From CAYJLC01 sp044426355 (GTDB taxonomy: Bacteria > Bacillota > Clostridia > Oscillospirales > Butyricicoccaceae), in contig JAWXUO010000003.1 of the NCBI GenBank assembly GCA_044426355.1, positions 1 through 64,000 of the forward strand: a stretch of 64,000 bases of DNA. Reading direction: 5' to 3'. Under the pieces are notes generated by a model. That model did not search any database. It saw only the letters and a list, made by a program, of their open reading frames with translations, and was not told the origin of the DNA. The translations under genes and the position numbers were made by a program. Positions 8,883 through 17,494 of the stretch are shown here, piece after piece. The first letter of the stretch is position 1; the number at the start of each line of letters is the position of its first letter.

Positions 8883-9335
8883 TTAAACTGCTGATTTTTC
8901 TTTAAATCTAGCAATTGAAATAAGCTCTGCAATCGTGTTTTCTTCGTCTTGCATAACAGCTTTGTTGTAATCTTCACGTTGATTTTCGTATAATTTATCA
9001 AGCCCTTTAACCTCTTGTGAGGCAAGCATTACAACTTGTGTTTGTTTCGCAATTTCTACATCAAGTTCTGCAATTTCGATATAAATTTGCTGAATTTGAG
9101 TTCTTGCGTTATCTATAGTAAAACTATAAGTAGACATTTCAAAAATTGTAAGTCCAGTTTTTTGTTTTTCTATTTTTTCGGCATTTGTTAGGAAAATAAA
9201 GTTTTCTAAATCTTTTATAGCTTGTAGCAATTCGTTTCTTCGTCTGTGTAACAATGCTAGTTCGTTTTTTTCTCTATTTAAAATTTGGTCTTTGTAGTTA
9301 TGAATACGTTGTAATGAAAATTGAAATTTTTTCAC
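8883..9335 (-). CDS. fliJ: Flagellar export protein FliJ
   Basis: This 150-residue protein is almost entirely alpha-helical coiled coil. FliJ is the central stalk of the FliH-FliI ATPase. The start MKKFQFSLQRIHNYKDQI is typical of the family (F-x-L-x-x-V/I-L-x-x-R/K). It begins 2 bases after the fliI stop, so translation is probably coupled. Confidence 0.88.
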   Translation of the reverse strand: MKKFQFSLQRIHNYKDQILNREKNELALLHRRRNELLQAIKDLENFIFLTNAEKIEKQKTGLTIFEMSTYSFTIDNARTQIQQIYIEIAELDVEIAKQTQVVMLASQEVKGLDKLYENQREDYNKAVMQDEENTIAELISIARFKEKSAV

Positions 9336-9337
9336 TA

Positions 9338-10678
9338 TTATTTCACCTCTCCAACAGTTGTTTTAAGTAAATTAACGGTTTCTTCAAATTTAAACGGATC
9401 GTCTACTTCTTGTCTTAAAAAATCGTTTATTTTTGGTATAATTTCTACTGCACTATCAAGTTCTTGGTTTGTTCCTGATTTATAAGCACCAATAGAAATT
9501 AAGTCTTCGTTCTCTCTGTATACAGCCATCGAACTACGCAGTTTTCCTGCACAAGCTTTATGTTCTGGAGTTGCAAGGTTGTTCATCAAACGGCTTACAC
9601 TTCCTAGTATATCTATCGCTGGGTAGTGGTTTCTTGCAGCTATTGAACGAGAAAGAATTATATGCCCATCTATAATACCACGAACAGTATCTGCTACTGG
9701 TTCGTTTGTATCATCACCCTCTACTAAAACTGTGTATATACCTGTTATTGAGCCTGTTTCAAAATTCCCTGTTCTTTCAAGAAGTTTTGGTAATGCTGAG
9801 TATATTGATGGGGTATATCCACGAGCAACAGGAGCTTCTCCTGTGCTTAGACCAATTTCACGTTGTGTCATTGCAAAACGAGTAAGTGAGTCCATCATTA
9901 GCAGAACATCTTTTCCTTGTTGTTGGAAATATTCTGCAATAGCAGTGGCTGTTTGTGCACATTTTAGTCGCATCATAGCTGGTTGGTCAGATGTTGCAAC
10001 AACTAAAACCGAACGTTTAAGTCCTTCTGGTCCTAAATCATGGTTTATAAATTCTACAACCTCACGTCCACGCTCTCCTACAAGAGCAATTACGTTTATA
10101 TCTGCTTTTACGTTTCTAGCTATCATTCCAAGTAAAGTACTTTTTCCGACCCCAGAACCTGCAAATATTCCGATACGTTGACCTTTACCTATAGTAAGTA
10201 GTCCGTCTATCGCTCGAACTCCAAGCTCTATAACCTCACGTATTGGAGGTCTATTTAGAGGGTTTGAAGAAGCACCAGTCGCAGACATTTCTACCGAATT
10301 TTTTATAGGTGGTCCGTCATCTATAGGATTTCCTAAAGCATCTACCGTTCTGCCGATTAATTGATCTGATACGCTAACAGTCATTTTTTCGCCTGTATTT
10401 ATAACAGCACAACCATAACCTGCATCGTCAATTTCTTTAAAGGGCATAAGATACGCTTTGCTTCCTTCTATTCCTACAACTTCGCAAATAAGCTCGTTTT
10501 CGTTATTTGTTAAAATAACTTTGCATATATCACCGATACTACAAATAAGCCCAGTTGCTTCGATAGTCATACCTAAGATTTTGCTAATTTTACCCTCATG
10601 CGTTTTTAAATCTGTAAAAGTCAATACATTGCGATAATGCGATGTATCTAGTTTTTCTATAAAACTTTCTTTATACAT
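9338..10678 (-). CDS. fliI: Flagellum-specific ATPase FliI
   Basis: FliI is the hexameric ATPase of the flagellar type III export apparatus and is related to F1-beta. It has 446 residues. Walker A is GSGVGKST at 174-181, and Walker B is in VLLMMDSLTRFAMTQREIG. The segment SLTRFAMTQREIGLSTGEAP is characteristic of the family. It sits between fliH and fliJ with small gaps, consistent with a co-translated export ATPase complex. Confidence 0.97.
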   Translation of the reverse strand: MYKESFIEKLDTSHYRNVLTFTDLKTHEGKISKILGMTIEATGLICSIGDICKVILTNNENELICEVVGIEGSKAYLMPFKEIDDAGYGCAVINTGEKMTVSVSDQLIGRTVDALGNPIDDGPPIKNSVEMSATGASSNPLNRPPIREVIELGVRAIDGLLTIGKGQRIGIFAGSGVGKSTLLGMIARNVKADINVIALVGERGREVVEFINHDLGPEGLKRSVLVVATSDQPAMMRLKCAQTATAIAEYFQQQGKDVLLMMDSLTRFAMTQREIGLSTGEAPVARGYTPSIYSALPKLLERTGNFETGSITGIYTVLVEGDDTNEPVADTVRGIIDGHIILSRSIAARNHYPAIDILGSVSRLMNNLATPEHKACAGKLRSSMAVYRENEDLISIGAYKSGTNQELDSAVEIIPKINDFLRQEVDDPFKFEETVNLLKTTVGEVK

Positions 10679-10701
10679 TAAAAACCTCCCTTTAGGTAAT
10701 T

Positions 10702-11538
10702 TTATTCTTCGGTTTTATCAAATATCGTTGCAAGATTTTCTGCCTGTGCAGATATGCTAGATACAACCGTTCCCTCTTCTGCATTAACTCGAACAGAGTC
10801 TATCGGAATAGGTTTTGGTGAAATAGTTACTCTAGCATTTGGGATTTCGTTTTCTAAATCCCTACGTAGTTTTTCTACTAAATTTACAAGTTTATCAGAA
10901 ATTTCAATATCAAACCACGATGTATTTTTAATATCTATAACTGTTTTTTTAACAAGGCGTTCTAAAACAAGGTCATCTTCATTTATTTTATGCATTATCA
11001 TTTTTTCAGCTACATCTATTGCTAAATATTTTAGTTCTACTGCATATTTTCCTAAAAACTGCTTATGATATTGTTGCATTTCAAGCAAACCTTCGTCTAC
11101 TCTTTTTATGCACTCTTGAATTTCGCCACGACGTTGGAAGATTGTATCTTCATACGCTTTTTCATAAGCTGATTTGTAAGCTGATTTATATGCATTTTTT
11201 GTTGTTACAATACGAACTTCTTCAAGTTCTTTTTTGTACAATTGTGCAAGTTCTTCTTTTGTGATTTTTTCTTGAATTGCTTCAAGTCTTGCAAGTCTTC
11301 GTTCTTCTTCTTGTTTTTCTGCAAGCTCTAGTTCTTGTTCTTCGGTAAGAACTTCACCAATTTCTTCGACTTCTTCTATTTGCTCCGAATGATGCGAATT
11401 TTCTGAATTTTCTAAATTTTCGCCTTCTTCAGGAATATACATTTCGTTTTCGTCGATGTCTTTAGGTCTAATTTCTGGTATTTTTACAGAACCTGTGATT
11501 GGTGGTAAATCGCCTACATTTTTAATTATACTAGGCAA
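10702..11538 (-). CDS. fliH: Flagellar assembly protein FliH
   Basis: FliH is the regulator and peripheral stalk of FliI. The protein has 278 residues: a Glu-rich N-terminus, a long helical region with alanine-spaced repeats (NAYKSAYKSAYEKAYEDT) and a C-terminal V-ATPase E-subunit-like domain (LAIDVAEKMIMHKINEDDLV). Its start overlaps the end of fliG by 8 bases, implying coupled translation. Sequence conservation is modest, as is normal for FliH, so position is part of the evidence. Confidence 0.87.
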   Translation of the reverse strand: MPSIIKNVGDLPPITGSVKIPEIRPKDIDENEMYIPEEGENLENSENSHHSEQIEEVEEIGEVLTEEQELELAEKQEEERRLARLEAIQEKITKEELAQLYKKELEEVRIVTTKNAYKSAYKSAYEKAYEDTIFQRRGEIQECIKRVDEGLLEMQQYHKQFLGKYAVELKYLAIDVAEKMIMHKINEDDLVLERLVKKTVIDIKNTSWFDIEISDKLVNLVEKLRRDLENEIPNARVTISPKPIPIDSVRVNAEEGTVVSSISAQAENLATIFDKTEE

Positions 11539-12553
11539 TTATAGCATCCTCCTCACCACCACGAGAAACAACAATTTCTCCTGATTCTTCAAGAGTACGA
11601 ATAACATTAACAATTTCTTGTTGTGCTTCTTCAACTTCTTTCATACGTACGTTACGTAGGTATTGAATATCTTCTAAGATTGCTTCTTTCGCACGAGTAG
11701 AAACGTTGTTTAACAGTGTTTCTTTAACTTCTTCTGTCGAACCTTTAATAGCAACTGCAAGTTGTTTTGAGTCAACATCACGAAGTACACGTTGGATAGA
11801 CATATCATCAAGATGTACAATGTCTTCGAATACGAACATAAGTTTACGAATGCTATCAGAAAGATCTGGGTCATCACGATTAAGCTCGTCGAAGATGTAT
11901 TTTTCTGTTGCACGGTCTGTGCTGTTCATAATCTCTGCTACGTAGTTTATACCACCTATCTCTGTCATATCTATAGATATAATTGTAGAGAATCGTTTTT
12001 CGAGAATAGATTCTACTGCTTCTACTATATTAGGAGATACGCTACTTAAAGTAGCGATTCTCTTAATAACATCAATTTGCAAATCTTTTGGTAGCTCTGC
12101 AATAACACGTGACGCTTGTTCTGATTTTGCATAAGATAATACAAAAGCTATTGTTTGTGGGTGTTCACTTTGCAAAACCATAATAAGGTTTTTGTAGTTT
12201 GCTTTACGAATAAATTCGAATGCACGAGTTTGTATAGCACCCGAAATTCTACTCATATAAGATTCTGCAAGACTTGACCCAAACGCTTTTTCTAAAACGT
12301 CTTTCGCAAAAATCATACCATCTTCTATGATAACTTTTTGTGTTATACACATACCATAGAAATCGTCTATGATTTCTTGCATTTTTTCAGCTTCCATTTG
12401 CTCCATGCGAGCAACTTCTAAAGATAATTTTTCAATTTCTTCTTCGTTAAGTCTTTTATAAATTTCCGTTGCACGATCCTTGCCTAATGCTAAAACTACA
12501 GCTGCAGCTCTAGTTGCATTAGTAACTGGTCTCGAGCTTTGTTTAGGAGCCAT
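11531..12553 (-). CDS. fliG: Flagellar motor switch protein FliG
   Basis: FliG is the rotor protein that contacts both the stators and the MS ring. At 340 residues it has standard length. Family features include the N-terminal AAAVVLALGKDRATEIYKRL, the middle EHPQTIAFVLSYAKSEQASR with the EHPQ motif, and the charged C-terminal torque helix region (NNVSTRAKEAILEDIQYL). It lies 2 bases downstream of fliF and overlaps fliH. Confidence 0.97.
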   Translation of the reverse strand: MAPKQSSRPVTNATRAAAVVLALGKDRATEIYKRLNEEEIEKLSLEVARMEQMEAEKMQEIIDDFYGMCITQKVIIEDGMIFAKDVLEKAFGSSLAESYMSRISGAIQTRAFEFIRKANYKNLIMVLQSEHPQTIAFVLSYAKSEQASRVIAELPKDLQIDVIKRIATLSSVSPNIVEAVESILEKRFSTIISIDMTEIGGINYVAEIMNSTDRATEKYIFDELNRDDPDLSDSIRKLMFVFEDIVHLDDMSIQRVLRDVDSKQLAVAIKGSTEEVKETLLNNVSTRAKEAILEDIQYLRNVRMKEVEEAQQEIVNVIRTLEESGEIVVSRGGEEDAIIA

Positions 12554-12555
12554 AA

Positions 12556-14256
12556 TTATTCACCGTCCTTCAACCAATTTTTGATTAGACTAGTTGCAAT
12601 TTCAGGATTTTGGTCTGTGAAATCACGAATTTCATCAATAATAGCTTCTTGTTTATCATTTTCTTCGCTATGAACAGAAGTAGCAATATTGTTTTTGTAG
12701 TCTTCTAACGCTCGTTCTGCTGCAATTCTTTGTTCTTCTAGCAGACGCTCAGCTTCATTTTGTTTTGCAAGTTGTTTTGCTCTCTTACGTTTTTTGATAA
12801 ATACAATAAGTGCTATGATTAGAATTATTAAGAATAGTGCTAATACCATGTAGTACCACGGAATTATTGCAAATATATCAAATTCTAGTGGGTCTATTAT
12901 TAACGTGTCGCTTTCTGATTCACCTGGTAAGATAGAGTTTATCGCACTAACTGTGATTAATTCTGGAGGAATGTCAGCACTCATAGAAATTAAGCTTATA
13001 AGTTCTGCTTGGCGTGCCTCTGTCATATTTTCTTCTGCTACTAAAACAGAAACTGTAGCTCTTTCTAAAACTGCATAACCTGCTTCGACTTGACTTTTAA
13101 TATATGAATAGTCGAAATATGTATGCCAACTAAAGTGAGTTATATCTTCATCGTTAACTGTTCCATATGCATAAGTTGGTATGTCGTCGTTATCTTCTTC
13201 TCCAACTAAACCACCATAATTTACGTTACCGTCTAATTGGTAATAACCTTGAGCTTCTGTTACAAATCCACCACCGTCTGGTTTTTCGAACAACTCAACG
13301 CTTTCACTAATCATTTTATCATAGTTTAGCGTAGCTTTAACTGTAGCTACAACGCCATCATTTCCATATCTCGAAGATAAAAGTCTTACTATATTGCTTT
13401 CTAGTTGTTTTTGAACAATAGCTTCAAGTTCGTAGTTTTGTAGTGCTGTTATTGTATTTGTAAGTCCATCTATATTAGAAGATGTTGTTCCCATTTCTAA
13501 AGAAGTTCTTGAATTTACAATTTTAACATCATCTGCACTTACACCTGGTACACCAGCTGCTACTATAGTTTTAATAGAGTTTACTTGTTCTGTAGATAAT
13601 TCTACACCAACTTGAGGTGTTAGCATTATAGCAACTGTTCCTACTTCGGTGTTTGTTGCTTTATCCCATATATAGTCGCTTGTATTAGGCAAGCTTATTA
13701 AAACAGAAGCATCAGTTACACCATTAATACGTTTAACGGTTGTTGCAATTTCTTCTTGTAGTTGATAGTGTGCCCATTGGTCAAGCTCCGACTGCGTTGT
13801 GGTCATTCCTGAGTTATCTGCGTAGTACGAATAATTTGGAGAGCCTGATTTTGGATACCCTTCTGCTGCAAGCTGTAATAGCCAAATATCAAATTCTTCT
13901 GCTAAAACCATTACTTCGCCATCACTATTTAATTGAGGGTCTGCTCCTTTTAATTTAAGCAAACTAAAAATCTCTGTAGTTTCTGTAGCATCTAAACCTG
14001 CATATAAAACTCTGTATCCACCATCGCCTGCACCCATATATAATGATGCAGTAATTATTAAAGCGATTATAGGTACTATAAAAATCAAAGCTTTTATTGG
14101 GTTTTCTTTGATTTGCTTTACAGCATCATCTATCATTTGCTTTACTTTCTCAGTTTGTATTACTTGCTGAGATTGCTGTTGCGATGATTGTTGTGTTGAC
14201 GCTGACGTTGCCTGTTGCGATGGTTCTTGTATGTTATCTTTATTTTCGTTATCCAA
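12556..14256 (-). CDS. fliF: Flagellar MS-ring protein FliF
   Basis: FliF forms the MS ring in the cytoplasmic membrane. The protein has 566 residues: a Gln/Ser-rich N-terminus, a first membrane helix near residues 55-75, and ring-building motifs (LYAGLDATETTEIFSLLKLK). A periplasmic-side beta region follows, then a second membrane helix near 455-480 and a C-terminal FliG-binding tail (EIATSLIKNWLKDG). It is the second gene of the operon, 40 bases after fliE. Confidence 0.96.
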   Translation of the reverse strand: MDNENKDNIQEPSQQATSASTQQSSQQQSQQVIQTEKVKQMIDDAVKQIKENPIKALIFIVPIIALIITASLYMGAGDGGYRVLYAGLDATETTEIFSLLKLKGADPQLNSDGEVMVLAEEFDIWLLQLAAEGYPKSGSPNYSYYADNSGMTTTQSELDQWAHYQLQEEIATTVKRINGVTDASVLISLPNTSDYIWDKATNTEVGTVAIMLTPQVGVELSTEQVNSIKTIVAAGVPGVSADDVKIVNSRTSLEMGTTSSNIDGLTNTITALQNYELEAIVQKQLESNIVRLLSSRYGNDGVVATVKATLNYDKMISESVELFEKPDGGGFVTEAQGYYQLDGNVNYGGLVGEEDNDDIPTYAYGTVNDEDITHFSWHTYFDYSYIKSQVEAGYAVLERATVSVLVAEENMTEARQAELISLISMSADIPPELITVSAINSILPGESESDTLIIDPLEFDIFAIIPWYYMVLALFLIILIIALIVFIKKRKRAKQLAKQNEAERLLEEQRIAAERALEDYKNNIATSVHSEENDKQEAIIDEIRDFTDQNPEIATSLIKNWLKDGE

Positions 14257-14296
14257 CTTAAAAGCTCCGATCTTTTAAAATTTCTTTTAAAGTGCA

Positions 14297-14593
14297 CTAC
14301 ACTTGCATTTGCATTATTTCTTTATAACAGTTTACCACTCGACTTACGAGTTGCACTGTTGTTTGAACCATTGATTCAGCTTTTAATGAATTTATTTGTA
14401 CTTGAGCTAGATTGTCTATATTTCCCATCAAAATATTTTGGCTATCTTCTTCTGTAATTTGTTGTAAACGGTTTGTTTCTGCAATAGCATCTGTAAGTAA
14501 GCTTGCAAAAGGTAGACCAGTTGAATTTGTATTAATTGTTTGTTGTGATGTAGTTTCACCAAATTCCATTGGTGTAATTGCGTTTATAAACAT
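14297..14593 (-). CDS. fliE: Flagellar hook-basal body complex protein FliE
   Basis: FliE is the small adaptor that joins the MS ring to the proximal rod. It has 98 residues. The C-terminal half is typical of the family (QVQINSLKAESMVQTTVQLV, then SRVVNCYKEIMQMQV). A strong site (GAGGAGG) precedes the ATG at 14593. Here it is the first gene of its operon; in Bacillus subtilis it follows flgB-flgC, which in this genome sit in the divergent cluster. Confidence 0.94.
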   Translation of the reverse strand: MFINAITPMEFGETTSQQTINTNSTGLPFASLLTDAIAETNRLQQITEEDSQNILMGNIDNLAQVQINSLKAESMVQTTVQLVSRVVNCYKEIMQMQV

Positions 14594-14676
14594 ATTTTCC
14601 TCCTCGTTACACTAAAAAAGTGTATTTATAACATCGTAAATTGCTGAATTATCTCACTTTTGAAATAACAAAACTA

Positions 14677-14690
14677 GGCATACGTATGCC
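14677..14690. promoter_or_regulatory. Perfect 14-bp palindrome, candidate operator
   Basis: GGCATACGTATGCC is a perfect inverted repeat lying 12 bases downstream of the fliE -10 box, so at or just after the expected transcription start. That location suits a repressor operator. The binding protein is unknown. Confidence 0.5.
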
Positions 14691-14702
14691 ATTAATATAT
14701 AT

Positions 14703-14731
14703 ACAATATCATTTTTGCAAGTGCATGTCAA
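14703..14731 (-). promoter_or_regulatory. Sigma-A type promoter for the fliE operon
   Basis: On the minus strand, TTGACA (14731-14726) is a perfect -35 box, followed after 17 bases by TATTGT (14708-14703) as the -10 box. It lies about 110 bases upstream of the fliE start. This is the best promoter-like sequence in the region and would drive about 15 flagellar genes. Confidence 0.7.
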
Positions 14732-14900
14732 GCGTTTTTTGCAACTTTTCGTCTTTTTTTGTCGTATTTTCCAGTATTTTGTCCTATTTGTAAAAATTTT
14801 GAAAATTTACCTTTTGTTAATTTTTAACCTTACAAACTTCTTTGTTATATAATTGTTAATTTTTTAATGTAAAACAAAAAAATCTTAACTTTTTTTATTT

Positions 14901-14934
14901 TTGCTATTTCATTTTTTAAAAAACGTTGAATAAC
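14901..14934 (+). promoter_or_regulatory. Shared motility motif upstream of flgM
   Basis: TTGCTA (14901-14906), 17 bases, then CGTTGAATAAC (14924-14934). The same arrangement, preceded by T-rich DNA, occurs upstream of fliD and cheA. It may be a promoter for an alternative sigma factor, or an activator site. It ends about 140 bases before the flgM start codon. Confidence 0.5.
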
Positions 14935-14939
14935 TATAT

Positions 14940-14967
14940 TTGAAAGCATAATTGTCTTCGCTATAGA
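14940..14967 (+). promoter_or_regulatory. Candidate sigma-A promoter for flgM
   Basis: TTGAAA (14940-14945), a 16-base spacer, then TATAGA (14962-14967). It is a moderate match only. It begins 5 bases downstream of the shared motility motif, the same relative position as the cheA promoter. Confidence 0.35.
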
Positions 14968-15071
14968 TAATATGCAAATTGTGTGATAAAAATTATAAGA
15001 ACCAAAAGATTTATAAAGCATATTTCCAAATATAAAAAATATAGCTTAAAAAATAAGAAAGGGTGGTTATT

Positions 15072-15413
15072 ATGGATATTAAAAATATTTATGACGTTTC
15101 TGTTTCAAATATTCCTAAAGTAACTAAAACTACAAACTCTGTTTACGGAAAGCAAGAAAATTATGAAAAACCTGTAAAAGCCGAAAAAGCAAACTCAGGT
15201 CATGACACTGTAAACATTAGTTCAGAAGCTACTTTTAAATCAAATTTAAGTAAAGAAGTTAAGAAATACGTAGCAGAAGAAAACGCTATTGCTTCGTCAA
15301 CTTCTGTAAAATTAGATAACCTAAAACAATTATATAATGGTGATAATTGCCCTATATCTAGCTCTGATATAGCAAGTTCTATTATGAAATCTGTTTGTGG
15401 TTATGCCGTTTAG
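15072..15413 (+). CDS. flgM: Negative regulator of flagellin synthesis FlgM (anti-sigma-28)
   Basis: FlgM binds and inhibits sigma-28 until the hook is complete. The protein has about 113 residues and is disordered in character. The mid-region DTVNISSEATF and the C-terminal VKLDNLKQLYNGDNCPISSS match the FlgM pattern (D-x-V-x-I/L-S, then R/K-x-x-x-L-x-x-x-Y/I-x-x-G-x-Y). The ATG at 15072 is preferred because AAGGGTGG lies just upstream; a GTG at 15063 would overlap that site. It is the first gene of the flgM-flgN-flgK-flgL operon. Confidence 0.82.
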   Translation: MDIKNIYDVSVSNIPKVTKTTNSVYGKQENYEKPVKAEKANSGHDTVNISSEATFKSNLSKEVKKYVAEENAIASSTSVKLDNLKQLYNGDNCPISSSDIASSIMKSVCGYAV

Positions 15414-15431
15414 TACACTAGGAGGATTCCA

Positions 15432-15896
15432 ATGACTGAATTTTTAACTAGCTTTCTAAGTGCATGCCAAAAAGTTTGCGACGAATTAACGTTAATGACA
15501 TCGCTTGAACAAGACAAAAGGCAAGCTCTTTTAGGTAATGATGTAAAAGCTATTGAACAAATAACTAACAAACAACAAGCATTATCTATGAAACTAGAAA
15601 ACGCTGAAAAAAAGCGTGTTTCAGCTCAAATAGCATGTGGTTTTGAAAATAAAACTTCACGTGATATTTTAAATGAGTTAAGTGCTGAGGATAAAAAAGT
15701 TTTTTCGCCCGTTTTCGAAAAACTTTATAACACAGCTGATATATTAAAAATAACTAACAAAGCTTCATTAGATATTGTTGCAATAGAGCTAAGCTTGCTA
15801 AAAGACAGACTCCCTGCAACCGAAACAAATTTTGCACAACCTGGAAAAAGAGGGTATTCTACGTATACTAAACCTACATTCCAAGGTACATTTTAA
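15432..15896 (+). CDS. flgN: Flagellar export chaperone FlgN
   Basis: FlgN is the export chaperone for FlgK and FlgL. This 154-residue, mostly helical protein begins 18 bases after flgM and ends 20 bases before flgK, the conserved order. Pattern similarity to FlgN includes the N-terminal helix with LTSLEQDKRQALLGND and the later KLYNTADILKITNKASL. Its last ten residues, YTKPTFQGTF, resemble the first residues of FlgK (YTRPTFMGF), which is not a feature I know from this family. Confidence 0.82.
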   Translation: MTEFLTSFLSACQKVCDELTLMTSLEQDKRQALLGNDVKAIEQITNKQQALSMKLENAEKKRVSAQIACGFENKTSRDILNELSAEDKKVFSPVFEKLYNTADILKITNKASLDIVAIELSLLKDRLPATETNFAQPGKRGYSTYTKPTFQGTF

Positions 15897-15916
15897 ATCA
15901 CAGGAGGATTATTAAT

Positions 15917-17467
15917 ATGTATACACGCCCAACGTTTATGGGTTTTGAAACTGCAAAAACCTCTATTTTTGCAAACCAAAAATCACTTGATATAGTTGGT
16001 AACAACTTAGCAAATGTAAATACAGTAGGATACACACGTCAAAGCGTAGACCGTGCATCTATGGTAGTACCATCATATTCTGGTAAAACAAGTACTGGTA
16101 CTATAGGTCTTGCAGGTCAGGGTGTAGAAAGCCTTGGTGTAAGCCAAACTCGTGACTCATTTTTAGACCTTAGATTCCGTCAAGAATACGCAAATTCATC
16201 TTACCACTCAGAAGCAGCAAGTATCTTAGACGATATTCAGCTTGCTTTAGGTGATGGTTATGATATTACAGACGAAGCAGGTCTTTATTCTGCTGTTATT
16301 GATATTTATTCTGCTTTAAACAGCTTTGTAGGTGACCCTACTTCAGACTCACTTGCAAATATCGTTTTATCTAGCTTTACAAATATCTGTCAAGTTTTAA
16401 CGCAACTAGATACAAACCTTACAAACGTTGCGAATAACTCTATATTTGATTTAGGGGTTGACGTTGACCGTATTAATGAAATTGCTTCTCAAATAGCTGA
16501 TATAAACAAAATTATAGAAGATGATAGTTCATCTTTTCTTATCGCTGATGTATATTACGGACCAAATGAATTATACGATGCTAGAAACTTACTTTTAGAC
16601 GAACTAGCATATTTTGGCGAAATCACAGTAACCGACCACCCTGATGGTTCTATAGATGTAACTTTAGGTGGCTTCCCTCTTATTGAAAGAACTGATACAG
16701 AAACTCTAAACCTTGTAACAAACGATGACCTTACAGTTTCTTTAAACTGGGTTTCTACAGGCGAAAGCTATACTGCAACAACAGGTGCACTTCTTGCTAA
16801 TATACATTTTATAAATGGTGCTGGTGTAAACTGTTCTGACGTAACTCAAGAACCATACCAAGGTATTGTTTATTACCGTGACCAACTTGATACTTTTGCA
16901 AATGCACTATCTCAAGTTGCAAACAACACAGTTCCTGAATGTGATGAAGACGGAAATCCTCTTTTAGATGATAAAGGAAATATAGTATACAAAACTTTAC
17001 TTGGTGCACAACTTTCTAACGGTACTACATCTATGTATGGTATTACTGCTGGAAACATCACAATTAGTGATGAGTGGAATAATAACGGTGCAGGATATTT
17101 TGTTTACAGCCACGATGAATATGTTGAAGACTATGCTCAAGAACTTGCATACAAACTTACTGAACAATCATATTCATTTAACAGTAACGGCACTATTTAT
17201 GAAGGAACTTTCCTTGATTTCCACGTAAACATGGTAACACAGCTTGCATCAGACGTTAGTTTCCATGCAGGTAGACAAGATTCATATGCACTTATAGCAA
17301 ACGATTTGTTAAATCAACGTGATGCCGTAGCTGGTGTAAGTACCGATGAAGAAACTGCTGATATGTTGATTTTCCAAAAATCATACGAGGCAGCTTCTCG
17401 AATGATGACGGTATTTGATGAACTTTTAGACGTAATAATAAACAGCACAGGACGTGTTGGTTTATAA
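15917..17467 (+). CDS. flgK: Flagellar hook-filament junction protein FlgK
   Basis: FlgK is the first hook-filament junction protein (HAP1). It has 516 residues. The N-terminus PTFMGFETAKTSIFANQKSL leads into DIVGNNLANVNTVGYTRQ, the rod/hook family signature. The C-terminus DMLIFQKSYEAASRMMTVFD is equally diagnostic. An AGGAGG site precedes the ATG. It is exported with FlgN and lies 27 bases before flgL. Confidence 0.96.
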   Translation: MYTRPTFMGFETAKTSIFANQKSLDIVGNNLANVNTVGYTRQSVDRASMVVPSYSGKTSTGTIGLAGQGVESLGVSQTRDSFLDLRFRQEYANSSYHSEAASILDDIQLALGDGYDITDEAGLYSAVIDIYSALNSFVGDPTSDSLANIVLSSFTNICQVLTQLDTNLTNVANNSIFDLGVDVDRINEIASQIADINKIIEDDSSSFLIADVYYGPNELYDARNLLLDELAYFGEITVTDHPDGSIDVTLGGFPLIERTDTETLNLVTNDDLTVSLNWVSTGESYTATTGALLANIHFINGAGVNCSDVTQEPYQGIVYYRDQLDTFANALSQVANNTVPECDEDGNPLLDDKGNIVYKTLLGAQLSNGTTSMYGITAGNITISDEWNNNGAGYFVYSHDEYVEDYAQELAYKLTEQSYSFNSNGTIYEGTFLDFHVNMVTQLASDVSFHAGRQDSYALIANDLLNQRDAVAGVSTDEETADMLIFQKSYEAASRMMTVFDELLDVIINSTGRVGL

Positions 17468-17494
17468 TATATTTATATTAGGAGGTAATATAAC

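Larger units (their letters stand above)
14594..15071. other. Divergent control region between fliE and flgM
   Basis: This 478-base, very AT-rich non-coding stretch holds the sigma-A promoter for fliE, the 14-base palindrome just downstream of it, and the shared motility motif and a candidate promoter for flgM. It also has two near-repeats of TTTTGTC followed by G/C-TATTT around 14755-14790, about 21 bases apart. No open frame with a ribosome binding site was seen between the two start codons. Confidence 0.8.

Noticed and set aside
14755..14790. Spo0A-box-like TTTTGTC repeats upstream of the fliE promoter
   Set aside because: The matches to TTTGTCRAA are partial and the region is T-rich, so chance is likely. 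They are kept only as a note.
14890..14906. Sigma-54 -12 element (TTTGCT)
   Set aside because: No GG lies at the required distance upstream in any of the three copies.
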